DNA of 64,000 nucleotides from Planococcus citri (Eukaryota > Arthropoda > Insecta > Hemiptera > Pseudococcidae): NCBI RefSeq assembly GCF_950023065.1, contig NC_088677.1:34307230-34371229 (forward strand), written 5' to 3'. The position numbers and the translations under genes are program-made. Positions 13,265-26,800 of this stretch are shown here, piece after piece. Every line of letters starts with the position of its first letter. The stretch's first letter is position 1. The notes beneath the pieces were generated by a model that saw only the letters and a list, made by a program, of their open reading frames with translations, did no database searches and was not told the DNA's origin.

Positions 13265-16200
13265 GTGAGTAAGTTTTTTGTTCTAATGATTTTGCATTAA
13301 CAATATTATGCTCTACCTATAGGTACCTAATATTCGCTGATTTTTCTACATTCGGTGACTTTTTTTGAGCTTTACTCTCCCTCCCATTGAATTAACTTCA
13401 TTGAGGTTATTACGTTATACTTCTGAATGCATATGGAGTCCTCTATTACTATTCAATTTCATATCTTAAGTTGTCAAAATATTTTTCATTTCCGATCTTA
13501 ATTTCTTCCGATAGAAATTGACTAAAAATTACTCCATGACGAAAGGTTTACAAATTTATTGAAATTTGCAATAAAAGTTGCCTTTTGTTCATTGCTAAAG
13601 TAATTTTGTACATTTTTCTTATTTTAATTTTTTAATAGCCGGTATCGCGCCATTCGATAGAAAATGGTTTTGACCGTCTGACGAATTCCCAACTTTTGGA
13701 AAAAAAGCTGCAAATTTTTCCAAGTCAGAGAGATCAATAAGCTCCATTTATAAAAACGTTATTTTAATTCTTGAAAAAAAAAAATTACTCGTATACTTAC
13801 CTAGGTATCTATTTTTTGGGCATTCAACTTGAAAACCTCACCCCTCCATCTTAACAAAAAAGTTGAATTTTATCAGAACCATTTTCTGATAGAAAGATCC
13901 ACGAGGAAAATTGAGAATTAAAATTTTTACTCACATACTCAGGGTGCCTCAAAATTTAGCTTCCAAATATTTGTTCAAAATATACAAATTTGTATCTCCA
14001 AAACAAAGCCACTTGGAAGATACCAAATCAGATTATACCTGAGAAATTTTATGCTCCAAAACTTTGCGTTTTTTCATTTTTTTCATTTTTTCAATTTTGT
14101 ATAATTTATTATTTTTGTTTATTCAGAAAATCGATTTTGAATTACCAACGCTTAATTTTTTAAAATGAGCAATTTGAGTGAATACAATTTTCGTCGCATT
14201 GTTTTTTAAAATATTATAGAACCGAACATCTCAAGTCGCTCTCATTTCTACTCAGGAATAATTGCACATCTCCTCGGCTAAATTACGTCGAATTCGTTAG
14301 TTAAATAGCCTTAGATAGGTTCCTATACCTAATTATTTAATTAGGCTAGGATGTCGATAAGGTCATTATTTTTCCTCATATCGTGAGTAATACTTGGTAC
14401 CTAATTGTTTAAATGGATTCGTAATTCTATAAAACTCAGCATTTATTTTGACCTACAATAATTATTTATCTACATATTAAACAATGAAGTTAATTTTTTC
14501 CTCAACGCACTTTTACATTCTATTAAATTTTATCAATAGAAAATTTTGTTTTTAAAGTGTTTGATAGTATCTAGAAGGTACAAATACATACGGCGTATAT
14601 TTTTTACACTTCAGAAATGGTCTAATTTTCATCATGCTGACTTTTTTTTTCAGTGTTTTCATTGTTAGTTGGTTGTATTCTGATTAGTCACAGTCTTCTG
14701 CCAAGCCTAGGCAAATTGGAATACCTATCTGCTGGGTAATTACCAACTATTAAAATGAAAACAAAAATGATACATAGGCACATTAGGTGTATCATTATTT
14801 TCCCTTTTTTTTTTGAAATGGAAATTACTGAGTGAAAAATATTTACTTTGAATCCCGAATAGTTGAACCGAGGTACTTTTTTCTTGATGTTGGAATGTAT
14901 ACGTACCTACCCAAATTTTTTATTTTTTGCTTCTGGAGTTGGGTTGTTGAACAAAATTTGAATTTTTTGTAACATTTACGCTTTTATTGTGCTGAAGTGG
15001 TCTGACAATTTATTAAAAATTAAAAATTGATGTATTATTATTATACGGCGACTTTATTATTATTTTACTCTTTTTATTTATGTCCTAATTTTTGCTTTGA
15101 CATTAATTATTATTTTTTTTTAATTGAAAAATTGAAAATAAAATTTCAAAAATGTATTTTATTCAAAAACAAAGTTTCGAGTGTGTCAATGACGTGTATT
15201 GAGTACATAATTTAAATCAAAATTTCAATAATTTTTCCAAGAAATTTGATTATTCATTGCTTACTATAACTACTACAAAAACGACGTCAACAAATCAACA
15301 ATTACATATCATAAACATACGTGTAGGGTACTACAGATATACCTAGGTACCTTAATTGCGATTCACTTTTCTGCAAAATGAAAATTTACTCGACCAATTT
15401 CTTAACCTCCCCTCCCCACCATTTCTACCTCATTAATCACTATTTGTTATAATGACCTACATGTTTGTAAATTTTTATATTGGATTTAGATATCACCGTA
15501 TCATCGCGCCTACATTATCGACTACATTAGATAAATGATATTAATTTATGTGTACCTGCCTTGTAGAACATCTGGTATTTAATTTCATTCTTTGTTGTAG
15601 TACCGAAGTCTACTAACCACATAACCCATATCTATACGTGAACGTCCTCTACCCTATCCTATCCTGTACCTATATGACTTTGTACTCGTACAAGCATTGC
15701 TGGCAGAGGAGTCTGGAACTAAAATCTTGTTACAACGTCTTGTTACTGTATTACTTACATATTTCTTTACTGCTACGTGAAATTATTCGACTCGTGTGCT
15801 GAGATTAATTGTTACCACTTAAGGTGAAACTTGACGGTTCTGGTGGCACTTGTTTACTATCTAGCATACGAGTAGGTATAAAGTACGAATGCACGTAGAG
15901 TGCATCAAAAATCAATTTTTTTCGACGTATAGATAATCAGTTAAGAAGAGCTACGAATGTTCAGTTTATATTTATGACCAAGCATATGCTAGGACGTTAA
16001 TTATTGAAAGCGTTTGGATATTTTAGAAAAAAGTGAGAAGTTGTATAAGCTTCATACTACTGTTTTGAAACGAAGATTACCATAGAGGAAAGAGTTGAAA
16101 TTTGTGTTATCACAGCTCTACATAAAAAAAATATTGCGCTTTCCCTTAAATAAATATTTATTTAATTTATCATCAACTGTCTTAATGAGTCATGCTATGA

Positions 16201-17821
16201 TGCGATTTTAATTCATGAATATATTTTTGAAATTAAAATGATCAAGAATATGTGGATGATTTAATCATAGACTGATCAGAAATAAAAAACAAACCAAATT
16301 AATATTGTTTATGATTGGATGTTTTTTCTCATTTTATTTCTTTATTTCTTATGAGATTCAGAGATTGAGATCAAAGGTGCGACAAGTAGGTTAGGTTAGG
16401 TTAGATGGTGGTAGGAAGAGGGTTGACTGCAAACCACTTTTAAAAATGCACCAACGAATTTCACAATGTGCCCAAATGCCCGTATCAATTCTATCTGGAT
16501 ACTTAAGTAAAATTTTTATCCGTGCGCTCTTCTCAAAATCTATAACATTGTTCAATGCTTTGAACCGGAAAGTAATCTCCTTGTCAGTACAGAACTACAG
16601 AACAAGACGTAATATTATAAAAGCAAAGATATCAAAGAAAAAATGTCATCTTATGTAATAAATCATTAACCCTGAAATCATTAGGTATTTCGTTAGTGAT
16701 TTAATCACATGACAGATGCAACACCTTGTCTGCAAGACGATGGGGTACGTGAGCGTAAATATCCGAATATTATGGCATCTTATTATCTTTTATTCACGAT
16801 GTATAATATAGGCATCCGCTAGCTGCGAGATTCAACAGACAACTCTAATTGGAGACTCGAGTACATGGTGGACTGGTGGTATTGGTGGTATTTTCTTTCG
16901 TTTTCCAAAATCTTCATCCCGTAAATCCCAACGACTCAACGGTGGCGATAAATAGAGGCAAAAAAGGTGACAGACAGCATTTAAAAGAACTAATCTGTGA
17001 GGTACCAAAGGTTTTATGTAAATTACTCATTCCCAAATACAGCTGGAAATGAAATGAAATACATCGTGTACTTATAAATGTATCTACCAGTTGGTTGACC
17101 ACAGCTTCGGAGTTGGTTATAAATCCCAGGCGGCGTCTTTGGATGTAAAGTTGGTTTTTTCCTTCCTTTTTTTTCCTATACGTAAAATGATTTCGTAATT
17201 ATCTTACTCCTACGTTATTTTGTACGAACGACGAGACGTAGGCGTTTTAAGCTTCTAACCGAATTCAACTAGACTGTTGTCCGAACATTTACCAGTTTTT
17301 TTTCATTTTTTCCATCACATGCGGTGATTACACCCATCCATGGTACACAGCGAAACAATATTGTTGATAGTGAAAAATTGTAATAAAAAATATCCCAGTC
17401 TGTTTACCGAACGGTGAGATAGGTTGTCTTCATTATTGAACAGGTTGTTTCGTCGAATGCAGCCGACGATGCACGATGTCTAACGATACCTACCGTTGCA
17501 ATCATTAGCCTACATAGAGAACCACTGAACGATTTTGTCTTGTCCAGCGGTGAAAATTCACGCAGTCTGAATTCCGTAGTATTCTCCAGTTACGACGTTT
17601 TAATTTCACCGAACGGTGGTATTAATTGATAGTGATAGTGATCGTCTCGAGCGTGATAATTTCGTGTTTCGATTTGTAAATTATATTCGATAGATTCGTT
17701 TATTATGATTACTTCTGATTCGCTATGCGGCTGCGGATTATGTTTGTGATGTTTTAAAGTGTTCGAATGTGTTTTTAAATTTGATATATTTGTGTGTATT
17801 TGGAATTTGGACGTATTTGAG
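13265..17821 (+). other. non-coding interval between the two candidate rhophilin first exons
   Basis: It would be intronic for the long isoform and upstream flank for the short one. It contains a lone transposon-like end motif (CAGGGTGCC) near 13941, a short TTAGG tract near 16388 and, from about 17300, sequence that may be the 5' UTR of the exon at 17822. No coding region is supported. Confidence 0.4.
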
Positions 17822-20800
17822 ATGGCCCAAGCAGCTGTTTTACGAGCTCAAAATAGAGCCACAAATAAGGTACAAAAGATTTTTTTCAAATACTTACCTA
17901 TACTTACTAATACCTATTTGAAAATTTTCAAATTCTGGCAGGATTAAAGCATAAATTTTTAAAATTCTCAAGTACCTATTTAGCTTTGATATAAAACTAA
18001 AATTTGAAATATAACCTCCATAAAGATTTATTTCCAACGTGGAGAATGTTTTCTTACGTTTGCTTTACCTGGGTCCTGGATAGATCGTATACTTTCATTT
18101 TTAGAAAATTATAAGTACCTACATTTTTTATTTTGTCCACTTAATTACCTTCTTATTTACTACGCGGTTGTCTAGGTGATCTCAATCCATAGTTTTACGA
18201 AGATGAAGTAGGTGCATTTTTCTAGTAGATATAAATGGTAGTTTACCACTGTACTTGAACACTCTTAAAACCAAATTAATTTAATCTTGATGTTCGTTTG
18301 ATGAGAGTGGTGAGGCGTGTCCACATTTTTTAAACTCTTTCAACTCACTAGGTACATTTTTAAAATCAAAGTATCGCCGCTCTCGTCTGAAAAAAAAGTA
18401 TTATTCAGGTACCTAACTAACCTCATCCTTTCTGTTCGTTTTTATTTGTTTGGTTCTTCTCGTACATGTAAGTACTGTATCATGTATGTTATGCTTAATG
18501 TTTTCTTTAATTTTTTTCATCTCATCTTTGCTTTGAATGGACTATTTATGAAACTTTTTCTGTTTCTTCATTCATTGATTTTTCAATTTCACTCGACTTG
18601 AGAGGTTTTTTTGGTCACTTTAGGACATTTACTGTCATGGCCATAAAAAGGAAAAAAAACAATGAATTAGAAAATCGGCGTTGTTTAAAACTTATGAAGT
18701 TATCATTTTAGGAAAAATGTGTGAATTTCTTAAATGAAAATGGAACTTCAAATTTTTATTACATTCAATATAGTTCATCAATTTTATTATAGGTACAGTA
18801 ATAACTAGAAATATTACCTACGTTTTTACTTGTTTTTCTCAGGTCTGTACATGTTTATTCAAAGTTTAAAGTGTAAGCTGGTATTTTGAAATAAACCTTA
18901 AAAATTGAGGATACCCTACTCTAATCACTAGGTACCTACCCCATAATAGTAGGTAATCAATCAGTCAATTTTTGTTTAGTTCTCAAAAGAATCATTCATG
19001 CATCCAGTTACGTATAAAAAACTCTTTGATTACCTTCTTCAGGATAAAAACAAAAAATTTTCATTTTAGTTACTCGTGATTTTAAAATCTTTTTTGGTAA
19101 GAGGAAACATGGAGGGAGGCGGAGGAATGGAGGGAGAAACGTACAGGGTGTCCAGAAATATCGTGAACCCCTAAAAAAGTTTTCTGCTAAATGTTTCGGT
19201 TGATCACACTGAATGATAATAATGATAGCTCATGATTGGTTGTTAGAGTAGGGTGATAACATTGCACCAATCGTATGCATCTATTTCACGTTACCAACCT
19301 ATATTTTTAATAAAAAACTTTCTTTGGGGTTCACGATATTTCTGGGCACTCTGTAGATATCTCTCTCATTTTAAAAATGGAACAGATTAATTTAGTATTT
19401 TTAGGGAAGCAAAAATGGTGTGAAAATCGAAAACGATGAATTTCCTCTCACTATTTTCTCATTTTATTCGTGAAGTACGTTAGTGAACATTGCAAGAATA
19501 AAATGTTTGAAAAAATTTATTCCAATGGATGACTGCATAAGGCTTGCAATTTCTCATGCCCACCTACACGTATCATTCTGTCTATCTTCATCTTCTCATC
19601 TGTACCGTCACTGTTACCCTTTTCCTCCCTCGATCAGTGTACTGTTGCTGATTCTCCCTAACAGGTGAAGGTGCTTATGAGATACAAAGTGATTACAATT
19701 TTAAAAACCAGTCGTATAAAATTTGTGCCTCCTGTCTCTCCAGTTGCTTCGAGAGGGCTCCTCAAGCCATTTGTTCTTGAAAATTACGTACTCCCCTGAA
19801 ATAACATCGTCGTTAATCATCTTTATCAAAACAATCTTCATTCATCACGTATTTAGCGAGGAAAAAAACAACAGAAAAAAAGACATTGTGACGTTAAAGT
19901 CACCAAACAAGTCAAACAATTCTCATTCAAATTTGAAGCTACGTGATTTGTTCAACTCCATAGGTGGTTTATTAACGGTACCTGCCAAATATTTCATTTA
20001 GTAGAAATGTAGACGGGACGGGAAATGCGAGAACAGAGAGAACTCACGGAGCAATTTAATAGAATATTTTTCAACTTTAAAATTGATTGTTGAGTGCGGT
20101 TTTGGAAATCCGCGAACTACTCATTATATAACAACTATAGTAATGGCCATTCTGCGATTAGGCGGATATTATGGAAGGTAAGGTACCACTACTTGAAATT
20201 TGATTACGTCTGAAACTCCTCCACACTTCTTACAATTTTTACTTCTCCGCGAGGCGAATTTTTTCGATATGCATTCGTATTGTAAATATATCAACTTACG
20301 GGTGTATGCAACACGATCTGTGTTGTGGGCGATTGTAGTTATATAGGAAAAAAACATCAATCGATTCGCGGTAATGGATTTGCGCGTTCATTGAAGATAT
20401 TTTATAATATACGCCCAAGTTGAACAACCTAATAATTTGCTGATCGTTTTGAATTTGATTTTCTAAATGAGAAATTACAGTATACGATGACTGATGATGA
20501 GATGAATTTGGCGAATTAAACGTTCGCTTAGAGTGTATTCGGACGTTGGCCCTGGTCATTTAGAGGTTTTTTTCTCTGCTAATGAGAAATTTCATTCATT
20601 CATTTGGTTCGAATTGAAGGCGAAGGATTTTTTTTATTTCGTTTGTCGAGTACCCACTATTTACTCGTACGTTCAACCGGTAGAAAACTATAAGGTGTAG
20701 TGTAACGTACCATAGCTAACTGCTATTTGGCATCGCACTTGAACTGGTTCAATATTTAAAATGGCAAGAGAGAAATTGCCTCATTAGGATGATCACAGAA

Positions 20801-23800
20801 TATAATGCAGAATTTATTCTAACACTGTTTAAAAAACGTTTTGGTTTAAACGTGTGCCAAGAGTCAGCTGTTTTTAATGTCAATTTGTGGCTGATATTCT
20901 GTTATTTATAGTTTACGCCATAAAATGTAGTATCAAATTACCCACTTTCAACTTTGTAATAAATTAAACTGGGTAATTTTGAATTGGGGCTGATCAAATG
21001 ATCGTATACCTACTTATGGACATGTCGCGATGATATCGCGGTGCCAAATGAGCCAAACTCTCACGGTTGCGTTACAGTAGCTACTAGCTAAAGAACGAGT
21101 AGGTAAGGTGTAAGGTTATTAAAAGTAAAAGCATGAAAAGCTAATCTGAAGTTCTGAACTATTCTAATTGTACCTATAGATGCAGTACAGCATGCTCAGA
21201 AATATCGAGCATCCCCAAAGAAGTTTTGAGTTGATATATAAGTACATAAGTACCTACATATTCAGTTTGTCACAATTAGAAATGATAATTGATAACAACG
21301 CATGATTGGTTATTGAATTGGCGTGATAACATTCCACCAATCACGTGCATCTGTTTTACGTTGCCAATTTACAGGGTGCCCAGAAATATCCCGAGTACCC
21401 CTAAAAAAGTTTTCTACTAAGATACTTTGGTTGGTCACAGTGAATGGTAGTAGGTAGTAATGATAGCAGTGATGGCACATGATTGGTTGTTGGACTAGAG
21501 AGATAACATTCCACCAATATGCATCTATTTCACGTTGCCAACCTATATTTTTAATGAAAAACTTTCTTTGGGGTACTCGATGTTTCTGGGCACCCTGTAC
21601 ATAAATATTTATTGAACACTATTTGAACAAAAAACTAACTAGGTACTTAGTATAGGGACTAATTAATTGATCTATGGATTGGATGGGTTCGCGATAAGTA
21701 AACATGAGGCATGTAGGTAACTAGGTATGCAATTCACCATGTTCCCACAATATTTCACCAGTTGGCAGAACTAACACATACTGTGAGAGGATCAAAGGGA
21801 ACAAGAAAGGCTTTGCTGCACCCACAGTAGAGACTATTATTGTGTTTACTAACAATAGAATCAACTGTAAACAAAACATGGTAGCAGAGCACGTGTCTTT
21901 TTTTGAAATACCATAATTCGAATTCAAACATAGCTTCTGTCCATAATTTCATTATTAACCAGCAAAAATGAAAATTTATTGCCTCCTCAGTTCCTCACCT
22001 ATACCTGAAATTTTGAAGACCTACCGAATGTACCTATAAATCTGATTCATCAGAACTTCAGGAGATTGTCCCAACTGTGCAGTTTAATGAGTAAATAAAA
22101 TAATCTATCATCTCAACTCAGCTACAGATTACAAACAAACAATATGGATAAAACATTTTACATTTATCAACTTTCTTGTTAAATCTACACTCAACTTTCA
22201 CACTACAAACCGAGTGATTATAAAGGGTTGTGGTTAGTTTAGGTTTACATAGATAATCTTTGTCCTTCATCGTATCCATTTAGCGTAACCATCTAAATCG
22301 CACAATTTTACATTCTAGTTAATTTGTTTCACACACACAGCATCGGGGTAAACATTTCCGAATTTCGTTATCCGTTCTTCATCGCGAACGGAAGGCGTAG
22401 AAATTCCGTCTCGCCTGCTAATCAATTGTTTACGTAGAGTTGAACAAATTTCTCATTGTAACGTGTAGTTTGCTGTTGACTTTACCTATCTACTATGCTT
22501 TTAGCAGATGCATCGACAATGCTTCACGAAGTCAATTAGTAAAGTAAAAAGTATCGTTGTTGTATAAGGATTTGATCATCGCCGATGATACTGCATATTT
22601 CTCGTATTACCGAATTAACGGATTTATGCTAAAAAATATCACACGTTTTCATCATCGATGAGTTCACGTCAGCTGTCGTTTACTAACTGTATATACCTGT
22701 AATAATATTACGAACCAATTTTGTTTTCTTTTTCACTTTTCATTCTAAGGGTACATCCTCTTTAAACGTAATATTACGAATTTTCTCATCGTAGTTCGTA
22801 GTAGGTAGGTTATAACAGTACTTACCTCTGTTCGTAGATAACTTCATTAAAACGAATCCTCTATTTATGAGCTTTCATTTGAACAGTTGCGGGCAAATTA
22901 GTATGAATTACGGCATATCTACGTTGATGTTTATGAGCTTCTACGTACACCTATGAGCCTATAGTACCTGCCTACTCTTTGAGACCATATATACCTTCAT
23001 CATTTTATGTGTAATTTTTAAAATTATTTAATAGTGAGAAATTTTACTCAGCTACGTTCAAGTGTAAGAGTATGATGTAAATTGATGAGAAAATCCACAG
23101 TGTGTTGGAAGAAATAGTCTTGAAATTGAAGTTATATACTTACCTACCTGCCTGTAAACATTAAACAAAGTGTATAAGTACTAAGTAGGTACGTAGAGTT
23201 GTTTAACATGAAACAATAATTAAACCACAGCACGATACCTTTTCGCTGAGAAGTAAATCAGTTGACATGTAACGAACGCATCGATCAAAACCTATAACCT
23301 AGACTTACGTGGTACATATTTAAATTCTATACGAGATCTTGTTCAACTGATATCTATTTTTTGAACTTGGAAACTTTGGTAAGGTATACCTTACGAAAGG
23401 TTAGATCGTTTTCAAGCGTATGCATATACCTACCTATACCTATCGTAAAATGGGAACTAAGTAATAATTGTATGAAATTCAGCTTTTGTAAAACATGCTT
23501 AAGGATTTCTTCAAAATTCATCTCTTTCTCTTTCAGTTTTTTGCAAAAAAAAAGAAAAAAATTGATGAATACGTTTTGTTTTCTTTTAAGAATAGTCTAG
23601 TTATTTGTAAGTAGGTACCTATAAGTATTTGGTGCTCTTCTGAGGAAAATTCCTAAACATGTATGTATAACTACTGTACTGGACGTACCTACTCGTATAT
23701 CCAGTCAATCACCTGGGATATAAATGAGTAACTTGACACGAGAAATACGTGAAAGAACAAGAGGCTCATTGTTTACTTTGTTTCGTTGTGAGAAAACAAA

Positions 23801-26800
23801 AAGTTTACGAGCTGAATTAATAGGTCATCGATAGAACTGCAGCGGTTGCAGTAGTGACAGTGACATAAATTTACATGTAGGTAAATGTGAAAAATTGATA
23901 AACCAGTGTCATCGTACGCGGAGAAAATAGAAAAACTTGAATACTTGCACGTCTTCCGCGTTTCTCATAGGTACACATACGAGTATGTTGAAAGTGTTAC
24001 CTGCCTTATGCATTATGGTAAATAAGTTGGATACACGATTCAAGTAGGTAGGTAAACGTATGTATTTGTTTATAGTTGAATGTTACTTGTTTTCTATCGT
24101 CTATTTTTAGCCTGATTTTTCTGAGAGCTTAAGAAAAATCAGACTGATACGGTCACTTGTGCCTTCATTAGAGTCTCTCACCCCTAAATCGATGAAAAAA
24201 TATTTCTACTACCTATTGAAATTTTGCGTAGCTCTTTCAACATTGAATTTAGTGAAAAATTGAAGATGACCTTTTTTGGTCATCTCAACGAATTTCTACC
24301 ACAAACATTACTCTTCATAATAAATTGTCTTGGTCCCTTCAAAAAAGTGGTATAGGCAACTCATGATGAAAACTGAATATGCTGCACTAACCAACTATTC
24401 CCAAATATGGATGCAAAAAATTTAATGGATATGCAATTTTTTGAAATCACGATTACTAATTGATACCGAATATTTTTGGCTTCGGCTTGAATTTAAAATT
24501 TCAAACAATTTTCTGAGCCAGCTCCGAGCCAGGTACAACCCTTAGCCACCAATTCTTTGTGGCAAAGCTCATAAAAACGATCATCAAAAGATGGTAGGTA
24601 ACCAACATACAAATTTGATAAATTAGGTAGGTACCTACACTTTTAGAGAAAAAGTTGAGCATTCAACATTTGAACTTGTAAAACAACTGAACCTTAGCTC
24701 AAAGCTATAACGATGAACGTCGTGACGCTGCCATTTGAGCATTTTAAACGCGGTTATCCTGAACAAATACTTATTTCATGACTGTTTATCGGCAAACAAG
24801 CCGGTATTTAGAGGTATCTCTTTATGATAAATGCTGAATATTTAATTTAACGAGTTGGAATGAAGAATTCCGCTCTGCAAAAAGTATTCGGAGAAGTGCA
24901 ATGGCGATGTTGGGAAATTTGCGGAAATACACTCAAACTGAACCGTTAATTCGATACACTCGTAAATAATTTTATTAATTTACTTCTCGAATCAAGTGGT
25001 TCAGTAGTTGCATCGCGCTTCAACATCTGCTATTTTCTTCCGGTTATACCTATTCCTTCTGGATCTGGAGTTGGTCAGAGAGTCATGCGCGCATTAAAGA
25101 TAATCGTTGCACTACTTTTTATCTCTATCGAGAACGGCGGCAGATCGACGGCGACGCGGCGCGGCGATCCAGCTTGTAACGGTATTTTATATGTATCATA
25201 TTGCCGGCTCTATGTCTATACTCTACTGTGTTACTGTTACTCATAGGTTTCTTCTTCTTCTTCTTCTTCTTCATGCACTAGAATTAGATTTTACGACTAT
25301 ATAATAGTAATAGAATAGTATAAAATTCGACAGATTTACCTCTACTGTATCTCAATCTAGTACTTACTACTTCTTTACCTACCTATATATAGATGAAAAC
25401 TATAATGCCAGTTTGCAAATATTTTATCAAATTTTCAAATCACATCGAATTGTATTGTTGTAAACGAGGAAATATCAATAGGAAAAGGTTCTCGTAATAC
25501 CTATTTATGTAGGTAGGTACTTCTGTTCTCTTCTTATCAATATTGAAGATTTTTAATGTTAGGCGAAGATTACTGTTATCGAGCGAGATTATAGGTAACT
25601 ATAAGTATATTTTTTCTCGCTGACATAGCAAAACAAAACAAAACTGAATAAAATTAAACGGAAAACAATCGTAAGAAGTGAGAAGATCGATGGCGAGATT
25701 CACTAGAAGTAGAAATATAGGGAAACAGATGAACCAGATGTTTTGTTTTACCCAGATTGGTACAAAAATTAACGATGGTACCACAAGAACACGCGATAGA
25801 TCAAGATGCAAAATATTACCTTACCTACCATTTGTTAAAGTAACCGATGAAAATGATAGTGTTGAAACCGGTGCTATATGCAAAGTACCTAAAGCAAACG
25901 AAATCGATAAAAGGTTATTGAATCTGTATAATTCTGTAGGTATAATGGATAGTGGATGGTTGTAACCTTCGCAGCATGTGTCATAGCCCAATTTTAATGA
26001 ATGGAAATTCATTGAAACAGATTCGCTAGCTAGGTAACTAATTATGAAACAGGATCTGGTTCAAATCCAGGGACGTTGTAAACTTTGTGTATGAAGACGA
26101 AAAAAATTGAATTTCCAACTTTTTTTAAAGAAAAATTTTGATACTCGTTTTTAAGACTTAGCGGATAAATGTTTCAATTTCTTGACACTTTAACACAATT
26201 TCATTTCCTTTTAGTTTTTACTTTTTAAAATCACTTTTTTTATAGTTCAAAATTAAATAAATAATTCAAATTTATTATTTTTTTCATTTTTATTTTCTAG
26301 AAATATGTACCTAAGCATATCTGTCTTGTTTATTAAATTTGAAAAAATTTTCATTTTTTTCAAATTTTTGATTTTTTTTTCAACATGGTAAGCATATTTA
26401 TAACTGAACGAAATGTCAGGAGATTTTCAGTTTTCAGAGTCATTTTTGAATTTCTTTTTTAATATAGAAAAAAAATTCAAAACATTTTTAATTTCTCAAT
26501 TTTTGAAAAATAACAAGAAATATCTCATTTTAAAATTTCTAATGGATTAGAAAAATTTTTAAATGAAATAATTTTTCATACATTTTTCAAAAAACCAGTC
26601 TCTATGATTGACAATAGGGTCAATAGGTAGGCTCATAAATTATTATTTCGTTTTTTGTTTTTTTGAGCAGGTACCTAGGTAGGTATAGGTAAAATTAATT
26701 TTTCATTTTGCCGAATAAATGCACGTGCATTGTGCAACACCCAGGGAATGCCCAGATCTGCTCAACGAAATCTCGCCAGATGCAATCAGGTTTACCCTAT

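Noticed and set aside
13941..13970. CAGGGTGCCTCAAAATTTAG, resembling a transposon end
   Set aside because: No matching inverted end or target duplication was found nearby.
25687..25965. Open frame of about 92 codons beginning MARFTRSRNIGKQ on the plus strand
   Set aside because: It has no recognised domain, no clear splice or promoter context and lies in the large intron; length is compatible with chance.
26056..26070. T-arm-like CTGGTTCAAATCCAG, suggesting a tRNA or SINE
   Set aside because: A B-box-like word and a four-base-pair stem are present, with a weak A-box-like TAGCTAGGTAAC upstream. No acceptor or anticodon stem can be drawn, so no tRNA is called.
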